From assembly GCA_002694065.1 (NCBI GenBank), contig NZKZ01000066.1, positions 1-6,383 on the forward strand: DNA of 6,383 bases, given 5' to 3'. This document shows positions 1 through 5,124 of the stretch, piece after piece. Position numbers and translations under genes: made by a program. Position 1 is the stretch's first letter. Every line of letters begins with the position of its first letter. The notes below the pieces were generated by a model. It was not told the DNA's origin. It worked only from the letters and a program-made list of their open reading frames with translations, and ran no database searches. The stretch is from Acidiferrobacter sp. Its GTDB lineage: Bacteria; Pseudomonadota; Gammaproteobacteria; Arenicellales; UBA868.

Positions 1-91
1 GCATGACAATGACGGCGTAGGTAAAGACAAAGCCGGTGACCAGGGCACATGAAAGTGTGGAGGTCAGTACAAGCCCGACAGACAACGTCAT
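1..91 (-). CDS. N-terminal fragment of a small membrane protein, DUF1772/anthrone-oxygenase-like
   Basis: The first 30 codons of a gene that leaves the left edge of the window are visible. They encode a hydrophobic segment with a Gly/Phe-rich stretch (TGFVFTYAVIVM) at residues 19-30, most likely the first transmembrane helix. From memory, DUF1772 (anthrone oxygenase-like) proteins begin with a similar helix ending in a phrase like F-x-x-x-V-M-P. These are inner-membrane proteins of about 150 residues with four helices and mostly unknown function. Two ATGs lie in tandem (94-92 and 91-89). The second is preferred because GGAGG at 101-97 is 5 nt upstream of it, while the first is too close. The gene starts 25 bp after the guaA stop with no terminator between, so it is probably the third gene of a guaBA transcript. 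The family call rests on 30 residues only and could be wrong; any small membrane protein remains possible. Confidence 0.55.
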   Translation of the reverse strand, partial: MTLSVGLVLTSTLSCALVTGFVFTYAVIVM

Positions 92-96
92 CATCT

Positions 97-101
97 CCTC
101 C
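97..101 (-). promoter_or_regulatory. Shine-Dalgarno of the partial membrane-protein gene
   Basis: GGAGG is read on the minus strand, 5 nt before the ATG at 91-89. It favours that ATG over the one directly upstream (94-92). It also supports the reality of this truncated gene, since the site sits in the short gap just after the guaA stop codon. Confidence 0.7.
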
Positions 102-116
102 GGCAGTTAGATGCCC

Positions 117-1715
117 TCATTCCCACTCGATCGTTGCCGGGGGCTTTCCGGAAATATCGTAAACCACCCGGGAAATGCCTTTGACCTCGTTAATGATTCT
201 GCGGCTCACCCGGTCAAGAAAACCGTAAGGCAGTTCTGCCCACTTCGCCGTCATGAAGTCCACTGTCTCCACGGCACGAAGGGCAACAACATAATCATAG
301 GCGCGGTTATCTCCCACCACGCCGACCGACTTAACCGGGAGGAAGACCGCAAAAGCCTGGCTGACTCTGTCGTAGAGACCCTCGTGCCGAAGTTCTGAAA
401 TAAAGATCGCGTCGGCTTGTCGCAATAGATCCGCGTAAGGTTTCTTGACCTCTCCCAGAATGCGAACACCCAACCCCGGACCGGGGAACGGATGACGGAA
501 AATCATCTCTTCAGGCAATCCCAGCTCCAGACCGATTTTCCGCACCTCGTCCTTAAAAAGATCTCGAAGCGGCTCCACCAGACTCAGCGCCATATCCTCC
601 GGGAGACCGCCGACGTTATGATGGGATTTAATCACCTTAGCCTTGCCGGAGGAGTCGCCAGCGGATTCGATGACGTCGGGATAGATGGTTCCCTGCGCAA
701 GCCACTTCACATCGGAGATCTTCCTGGCTTCCTGGTCAAACACATCAATAAATGCGTGACCAATTTTCTTGCGCTTTTCTTCCGGATCCGTCACGCCTTT
801 CAAATCCTCAAGGAAACGGTCCTCGGCGTTTACCCGCACAACCTTCACGCCCATATTCTTTGAAAAAGTGCGCATGACATCATCGCCTTCATCGAGGCGC
901 AGCAGGCCGGTATCTACAAACACGCAGGTCAACTGATCTCCAATAGCACGGTGAAGCAACGCTGCGGCGACAGAGGAGTCCACTCCGCCCGACAACCCCA
1001 AGAGTACGTTATCCGATCCCACTTTCTGGCGGATATCTTGAATGGCCGCATCGATAATCCGATCCGGTGTCCATTGCCTCCCGCAACCACAGATCTCATG
1101 CACAAAGCGCTCGATAATCTGCCGGCCCTGAGAGGTATGCGTCACCTCAGGGTGGAACTGCAATCCATAGAAACGGCGCTCCTCATCTGCCATACCCGCA
1201 AGAGGCGCACTGGGTGTCTCGGCGATGACGCGAAAGCGCGGCGGCAGGGAGTCGACCCGGTCGCCATGACTCATCCAGACATCCAGAAGCCCGTATCCCT
1301 CGGGCGTCCGATGATCCTCGATGTTCCGCAATAGATCCGAATGGCCGCGTGCCCGAACCTGTGCGTAGCCATATTCCCGATGGCTCGCAGGAACGACCTC
1401 GCCGCCGAGTTGGCCAGCCATGGTCTGCATTCCGTAACAGATGCCCAACACCGGCACCCCTAGCGAGAACACCTCTTCGGGCGCTTTGGGGGCATCCGCA
1501 CCGTGAACGCTCTCCGGCCCGCCGGAAAGAATGATACCGCTCGCCTGAAAATCAATAACTGTTTTGGATGAAACATCCCAGGGAAGCAGTTCGGAATATA
1601 CGCCCGCCTCTCGGACCCTCCGGGCGATCAGTTGACTGTACTGGGATCCGAAATCGAGAATCAGGATGCGATCCTGATCCAAATCGGAACCTGCCGCTGC
1701 CTCAGGCGGTGACAA
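117..1715 (-). CDS. guaA: GMP synthase (glutamine-hydrolysing)
   Basis: This cytosolic enzyme makes GMP from XMP, ATP and glutamine, the last step of guanine nucleotide synthesis. The 532-residue product carries an N-terminal class I glutamine amidotransferase domain. Its nucleophile is Cys93 in GICYGMQ, with His188 and Glu190 in HPE completing the triad. The ATP-pyrophosphatase domain has the P-loop SGGVDSS at 242-248, and the C-terminal dimerisation region contains HPFPGPGLGVR (408-418) and ends PATIEWE, as expected for an intact protein. No ATG or GTG is in frame near the N-terminus. The first possible start is TTG at 1715-1713, two bases after the guaB stop. A second TTG at 1682-1680 would give 521 residues, closer to the E. 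coli length of 525, with a weak AGG 7 nt upstream. Neither has a good SD, so translational coupling to guaB is likely. The function is very secure; the exact start is not. Confidence 0.97.
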   Translation of the reverse strand: MSPPEAAAGSDLDQDRILILDFGSQYSQLIARRVREAGVYSELLPWDVSSKTVIDFQASGIILSGGPESVHGADAPKAPEEVFSLGVPVLGICYGMQTMAGQLGGEVVPASHREYGYAQVRARGHSDLLRNIEDHRTPEGYGLLDVWMSHGDRVDSLPPRFRVIAETPSAPLAGMADEERRFYGLQFHPEVTHTSQGRQIIERFVHEICGCGRQWTPDRIIDAAIQDIRQKVGSDNVLLGLSGGVDSSVAAALLHRAIGDQLTCVFVDTGLLRLDEGDDVMRTFSKNMGVKVVRVNAEDRFLEDLKGVTDPEEKRKKIGHAFIDVFDQEARKISDVKWLAQGTIYPDVIESAGDSSGKAKVIKSHHNVGGLPEDMALSLVEPLRDLFKDEVRKIGLELGLPEEMIFRHPFPGPGLGVRILGEVKKPYADLLRQADAIFISELRHEGLYDRVSQAFAVFLPVKSVGVVGDNRAYDYVVALRAVETVDFMTAKWAELPYGFLDRVSRRIINEVKGISRVVYDISGKPPATIEWE

Positions 1716-1717
1716 GC

Positions 1718-3184
1718 TTAACTGCCCCGCTGATAGTTTGGCGCTTCTTTGACAACAGTCACGTCATGAACGTGACTTTCTGTGTACCCGGAATGTGTGA
1801 TCTGGACAAACCGACAGTGTGATCTCATTTCACCAATCGTGGCACAACCCGTATAGCCCATACTGGCCCTGAGCCCGCCGGTCAGTTGATGAATAATCTG
1901 CGACATCGGCCCTTTAAACGGGACCCGGCCCTCGATGCCTTCGGGGACGAGTTTTCCGGGATCGCTCTGTCCCTCCTGAAAGTAACGATCCTTAGAACCT
2001 TCTTGCATCGCGCCGAGCGAACCCATGCCTCGGTAACTCTTATATGACCTGCCCTGAAAGAGTTCGATCTCGCCGGGGGCTTCCTCGGTCCCGGCGAGCA
2101 GGCCGCCCACCATTGCCGCGTTTGCTCCCGCCGCAATGGCCTTGGCAATATCCCCTGAAAAACGAATCCCTCCATCGGCAATCACGGGAATAGCGGACTC
2201 TCTTAGCGCCGAAGCGGTATCTGAAATTGCTGTGATCTGAGGGACGCCGACCCCTGCGACTACCCGGGTGGTGCAGATGGAGCCCGGCCCAATGCCGACC
2301 TTCACGCCATCAGCACCCGCGTCGGCCAGAGCCCGGGCCGCATCGGCGGTTGCGATGTTTCCCGCCACGACTTCGACATTGCCTAATGACTTCTTGATTT
2401 CACGAACGCGCTCAAGCACGCCTCGCGAATGTCCATGCGCAGTGTCGACCACGATGGCGTCAACTCCGGCCTCTACCAGACGCTCACAACGCTCTGCCGA
2501 ATCTCCTCCGGTACCAACCGCGGCCGCAACACGGAGCCGCCCCTCGTCATCCTTGCAGGCATCGGGAAACTCGGTCTGTTTCTGTATGTCCTTGACAGTG
2601 ACCAGCCCTTTCAGATTAAAGGCCTCGTCTACCAGGAGCACCTTCTCGATTCGGTGCTCATGAAGCAATCCGCGAATATCTTCCCGCGTCGCTTTTTCCG
2701 GCGCGGTCACCAGCCGTTCACGTGGCGTCATGACTGCCGTCACCGCCTGGTCAAAACGATCCTCGAAACGGATGTCCCGACTGGTGACGATGCCGGTGAG
2801 CCGTCCGCCTTCATCGAGCACCGGTACCCCTGAAAAGTTTTTCTCCCGTATGAGTGCCACCACTTCGCCGACTGTCGCGGAGCTGGGAACACAGACCGGA
2901 TCCTTAATGATTCCGCTCTCATACTTCTTGACCGTACTCACCTGCTCAGCCTGCTCGGCCGGCGTCATATTGCGATGAATAACCCCAAGCCCGCCGGACT
3001 GGGCCAAACAAATGGCCGCCCGGGCCTCAGTCACGGTATCCATCGCCGCAGAAATAAGCGGAATGTTGAGGGTAATATTGCGCGAAAAGGCGCTGGTCAG
3101 GTCGACTTCGTGAGGGAGAACATCCGACCGATCAGGGACCAACAGCACGTCGTCAAAGGTGAGTGCAAGATCTGGATGTTCCAT
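1718..3184 (-). CDS. guaB: IMP dehydrogenase
   Basis: IMP dehydrogenase oxidises IMP to XMP with NAD+, the rate-limiting committed step to GMP; guaA follows immediately. The product is 488 residues, the same length as E. coli GuaB. Its TIM-barrel catalytic domain is interrupted by a pair of CBS domains at about 93-203, which typically bind adenine or guanine nucleotides and regulate activity. The catalytic loop GSICTTR (301-307) contains Cys304. The IMP-phosphate-binding DGG is at 337-339, and the flap Arg-Tyr pair is R400-Y401 in SKDRYFQ. The C-terminus ESHVHDVT through NYQRGS is typical of the family. The ATG at 3184-3182 matches the family N-terminus, placing ALTFDDVLLVP at residues 7-17. 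No SD precedes it, and a consensus -10 box ends 6 nt upstream, suggesting a leaderless message. The guaB stop TAA lies two bases before the first candidate guaA start. Confidence 0.98.
   Translation of the reverse strand: MEHPDLALTFDDVLLVPDRSDVLPHEVDLTSAFSRNITLNIPLISAAMDTVTEARAAICLAQSGGLGVIHRNMTPAEQAEQVSTVKKYESGIIKDPVCVPSSATVGEVVALIREKNFSGVPVLDEGGRLTGIVTSRDIRFEDRFDQAVTAVMTPRERLVTAPEKATREDIRGLLHEHRIEKVLLVDEAFNLKGLVTVKDIQKQTEFPDACKDDEGRLRVAAAVGTGGDSAERCERLVEAGVDAIVVDTAHGHSRGVLERVREIKKSLGNVEVVAGNIATADAARALADAGADGVKVGIGPGSICTTRVVAGVGVPQITAISDTASALRESAIPVIADGGIRFSGDIAKAIAAGANAAMVGGLLAGTEEAPGEIELFQGRSYKSYRGMGSLGAMQEGSKDRYFQEGQSDPGKLVPEGIEGRVPFKGPMSQIIHQLTGGLRASMGYTGCATIGEMRSHCRFVQITHSGYTESHVHDVTVVKEAPNYQRGS
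1757..1777. repeat. Perfect 8-bp inverted repeat near the 3' end of guaB
   Basis: AGTCACGT (1757-1764) and ACGTGACT (1770-1777) are exact reverse complements separated by 5 nt. They lie in the codons for the conserved S-H-V-H-D-V-T stretch of GuaB, about 37 nt before the guaB stop. In the mRNA this could form an 8-bp hairpin upstream of the guaA start. There is no T-tract, so it is not an intrinsic terminator. It may be only a by-product of codon choice. Confidence 0.4.
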
Positions 3185-3190
3185 CGACCG

Positions 3191-3219
3191 ATTATACGGT
3201 TTGACTTGGACTCGGTAAA
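3191..3219 (-). promoter_or_regulatory. Predicted sigma-70 promoter of guaBA
   Basis: On the minus strand, a perfect TATAAT -10 box (3196-3191) follows TTTACC (3219-3214, four of six matches to TTGACA) at the ideal 17-bp spacing. Only six bases, CGGTCG, separate the -10 box from the guaB ATG, so the expected transcription start is at or next to the A of the start codon. This spacer would be the discriminator. Its GC-richness is what is known for promoters under stringent (ppGpp) control, which includes E. coli guaB. Stringent control here is inference. Confidence 0.7.
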
Positions 3220-3229
3220 CTTGTAGGGT
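3201..3229 (+). promoter_or_regulatory. Candidate sigma-70 promoter for the small secreted-protein gene
   Basis: TTGACT (3201-3206, five of six matches) and TAGGGT (3224-3229, three of six, keeping the key T1, A2 and T6) are 17 bp apart on the plus strand. A start near 3236 would give a leader of about 60 nt to the ATG at 3296. The elements interleave with those of the divergent guaB promoter. The weak -10 makes this less certain than the guaB promoter. Confidence 0.4.
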
Positions 3230-3283
3230 GTTCTCAAACGTTAAGTGACTGATATTTTTCGATTAATTTTACGAATGTTATCC

Positions 3284-3288
3284 GGAGG
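3284..3288 (+). promoter_or_regulatory. Shine-Dalgarno deciding the start of the small secreted-protein gene
   Basis: GGAGG sits 7 nt before the ATG at 3296. It fixes this ATG as the start, in preference to an in-frame GTG at 3245 that has no SD and would put a 17-residue extension ahead of the signal peptide. Confidence 0.85.
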
Positions 3289-3295
3289 AAAACTT

Positions 3296-3631
3296 ATGAA
3301 AAGAATGCCTACTTTGGCCTCGTGGGTCGCGGGAGCGGCCATGGCGCTCTCGATTTCAGCCTCTCACGCTGGAACCGCCTCCGAGGCGATCGCACAGGCT
3401 GAAGCAGATCTTGCTGCAGCCCAACAGGCCAGCGCCGTCTGGCGCCTGCTTGACCCAGCGACAGGTGGTGCCGCGGTCCCGCTCGGAAAACTTTTGAAAA
3501 CAGCAAAGGCGAAACTTGAAGCGAACGAAGAATCTGAAGCTATTCGGATCGCTGAAAAAATCTCTTGGGCAGCCCAAGCAGGTATCGCCCAGTCTGAAGC
3601 ACAGAAAAGTGCAGCGCCCGTTTACTTTTAA
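3296..3631 (+). CDS. Small secreted Ala-rich helical protein, SoxK (SoxXA-binding)-like or DUF4398-like
   Basis: This 111-residue protein has a clear Sec signal peptide: MKRM, a hydrophobic core (about 8-20), then SASHA with predicted signal peptidase I cleavage after Ala25. The mature 86 residues are Ala-rich and look like two amphipathic helices, about 28-50 and 65-103. A Gly/Pro-containing turn (LLDPATGGAAVPLG) joins them, and the second helix region has a TPR-like K-A-K-L-E-A-N-E-E-S-E-A-I-R-I-A-E pattern. It has no lipobox Cys and no cysteines at all, so it is probably a soluble periplasmic protein. The pattern W-R ... K-L-L-K-x-A-K ... A-I-x-x-A ... A-Q-x-x-A-Q-K-x-x-A-P resembles, from memory, SoxXA-binding proteins (SoxK) of sulfur oxidisers and the DUF4398 family. 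No sox gene is present here, so a role in thiosulfate oxidation is not established. It is a single-gene unit with its own SD and terminator. The gene is real with high confidence; the family assignment is tentative. Confidence 0.85.
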   Translation: MKRMPTLASWVAGAAMALSISASHAGTASEAIAQAEADLAAAQQASAVWRLLDPATGGAAVPLGKLLKTAKAKLEANEESEAIRIAEKISWAAQAGIAQSEAQKSAAPVYF

Positions 3632-3645
3632 ACGGTTCGACCGCG

Positions 3646-3676
3646 AAAAAAGCCGGGCATTGCCCGGCTTTTTTTT
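3646..3676 (+). terminator. Strong intrinsic terminator after the small secreted-protein gene
   Basis: GCCGGGC (3652-3658) and GCCCGGC (3662-3668) form a perfect 7-bp GC stem with a 3-nt loop, followed by eight Ts (3669-3676). Six As (3646-3651) precede the stem and can extend it by pairing with the Ts. The same structure gives a six-U tract on the minus strand, so it could work in both directions. It lies 14 nt after the 3631 stop and separates this gene from xseA. Confidence 0.93.
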
Positions 3677-3716
3677 CGCACTCTCGCAATGTTCTGACCT
3701 TGTCGGCCTGTCGCGC

Positions 3717-3745
3717 TTATCAGGGCATTTCCCTGCAGCCATAAT
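3717..3745 (+). promoter_or_regulatory. Predicted sigma-70 promoter of xseA
   Basis: TTATCA (3717-3722, four of six matches) and CATAAT (3740-3745, five of six) are 17 bp apart. The -10 box ends 6 nt before the xseA ATG, putting the expected transcription start at the start codon itself. The strong terminator upstream means xseA needs its own promoter, which supports the call. The spacer holds a small inverted repeat (CAGGG at 3721-3725, CCCTG at 3731-3735). Confidence 0.6.
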
Positions 3746-3751
3746 ACCCCA

Positions 3752-5086
3752 ATGAGCCGAACAATCCTGCAGGTCAGTGAGTTCACCCGCGAAGCCCGTG
3801 ATCTTCTCGAGGATCACTTCGGAACAGTCTGGCTCACCGGTGAGATCTCGAATCTCGCGACGCCTGCCTCAGGCCACATATATTTTTCACTAAAGGACGA
3901 ACACGCCCAGATCCGCTGTGCGATGTTTCGCAACCGCCGCTCACCTTACCGTGGCTCACTTGAGAACGGTACCGAGGTCTTGTTGAGCGGAAACGTCTCA
4001 ATTTATGAAGCCCGGGGCGATTTCCAACTGATCGTCGATTACATTGAACCCGCAGGAGAAGGAGAACTGCGGCGGCGGTTTGAGGAATTAAAACGCAAAC
4101 TCTCTGCCGAAGGGCTGTTTGATCCGGGGAAACGACGCTCGATTCCTGAACGTCCTGGCCGAATCGGGATCATCACCTCGAAACACGGCGCGGCGCTTCA
4201 GGATATGTTAGCGACCCTCGCCCGGCGCTTCCCCCTGACCGAGGCATTGGTGCTGCCGGTCATGGTCCAGGGAGAGCACGCGGCTTCACAGATTGCGGAC
4301 GCACTGAACACGCTGGGTTCACGCCAATGCGACGTCGTACTGCTCGCTCGCGGCGGGGGCTCGCTCGAGGATTTGTGGGCGTTCAACGAAGAAATTGTGG
4401 TCCGGGCAATCCGTAGGTGCAAAGTGCCCGTCGTTTCAGGCGTAGGTCATGAAACCGACACGACTCTGGCTGACTTCGCCGCAGATTTACGCTGCGCAAC
4501 GCCCACCGCCGCCGCGGAGGCTGTCACTCCGGACACCGAGGGACTGACAGACTTTATTGAAGGGCAGATCTCCTGGCTTGAGTCAGCCCTTGATCACCAC
4601 CTGCAGGCGTCGGCTCAAAGGCTCGATAACGCGATGGCACGGCTCCGGCACCCTAGCGACCGCCTTGCGTATCAGGCAGAGAAACTCTCGTCTTTAAGCG
4701 AGCGTTTGAAGACCGGATGGCGCCTTGAATATCAGAGCAAGCAAGGACGCCTTACCCGATCTGCCCAACAGCTTCAGATGCGCTCCCCTCAGGCTCAAGT
4801 TGCCGAAATTTCTGCAAGGATGGAGACGGCGCGCACGCGCCTTTTGGACCGGCTGAATCAGGGTCTGACGCAGCAATATCACCGGCTGACACAAGCCGCA
4901 GCGCAACTAAATGCGCTGAGTCCATCCGCTACTTTGGATCGAGGCTTCGCTATCGTCCAGGTTGCAGGAAAGGAAGCCGTCGTTCGCTCCGCAACGGCCC
5001 TGAAACCCGGTGATGCTATCGTGACTCGTTTCGCAAGCGGAACCGCGAACGCAGACGTGACGTCGACCCAACCGGGCGACGATTAA
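3752..5086 (+). CDS. xseA: Exodeoxyribonuclease VII large subunit
   Basis: XseA is the large, catalytic subunit of exonuclease VII. It works in the cytosol with several copies of the small subunit XseB to degrade single-stranded DNA in both directions, in mismatch repair and damage tolerance. The 444-residue product is close to the E. coli length (456). An N-terminal OB-fold DNA-binding domain covers about 5-100 (VWLTGEISN, PASGHIYFSLKD). The catalytic core follows, with GIITSKHGAALQD (139-151), GGGSLEDLW (201-209), VSGVGHETD (228-236) and DFAADLRCATPTAAAE (241-256). Residues about 262-385 form the long helical, coiled-coil-like arm that holds XseB in known structures. The C-terminal segment begins SPSATLDRGFAIV. 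The ATG at 3752 agrees with the family N-terminus but has no SD. No xseB is in the window. Its position beside guaB is conserved in gammaproteobacteria. It ends 38 bp from the convergent der stop. Confidence 0.97.
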   Translation: MSRTILQVSEFTREARDLLEDHFGTVWLTGEISNLATPASGHIYFSLKDEHAQIRCAMFRNRRSPYRGSLENGTEVLLSGNVSIYEARGDFQLIVDYIEPAGEGELRRRFEELKRKLSAEGLFDPGKRRSIPERPGRIGIITSKHGAALQDMLATLARRFPLTEALVLPVMVQGEHAASQIADALNTLGSRQCDVVLLARGGGSLEDLWAFNEEIVVRAIRRCKVPVVSGVGHETDTTLADFAADLRCATPTAAAEAVTPDTEGLTDFIEGQISWLESALDHHLQASAQRLDNAMARLRHPSDRLAYQAEKLSSLSERLKTGWRLEYQSKQGRLTRSAQQLQMRSPQAQVAEISARMETARTRLLDRLNQGLTQQYHRLTQAAAQLNALSPSATLDRGFAIVQVAGKEAVVRSATALKPGDAIVTRFASGTANADVTSTQPGDD

Positions 5087-5105
5087 GGTCACGACCCGCG
5101 CCCGG
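5072..5105. repeat. Inverted repeat spanning the xseA stop codon
   Basis: CCGGGCG (5072-5078) and CGCCCGG (5099-5105) are perfect 7-bp complements around a 20-nt loop containing the xseA stop. GGT/ACC could form a small inner stem (5087-5089 with 5094-5096). No T-tract follows on either strand. It could slow convergent transcription between xseA and der, but calling it a terminator is not supported. Confidence 0.3.
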
Positions 5106-5124
5106 CACAAACCGAGCCTCTTAG

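Noticed and set aside
492..1334. Open frames of 123 and 127 codons antisense to guaA
   Set aside because: They lie entirely within the highly conserved guaA coding sequence and show no recognisable domain. They are expected by-products of codon usage.
3231..3246. PurR-box-like core CAAACGTT upstream of guaB
   Set aside because: The central eight bases fit, but the outer conserved positions of the 16-bp PurR consensus (A1, G3, T12, C14, T16) do not. PurR repression is well established for enteric bacteria and relatives, and this lineage may not have it.
3245..3295. In-frame GTG start giving a 17-residue longer form of the small secreted protein
   Set aside because: There is no SD before 3245, and the extension would precede a normal signal peptide. 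The ATG at 3296 has GGAGG 7 nt upstream.
3356..3817. 153-codon open frame on the minus strand
   Set aside because: It runs antisense through the signal-peptide gene, the intrinsic terminator, the xseA promoter and the xseA start, has no SD and an unpatterned composition. It is a shadow frame.
5056..5066. Palindromic GTGACGTC-type motif near the end of xseA
   Set aside because: It is short, inside coding sequence, and not positioned near any promoter; it is likely chance.
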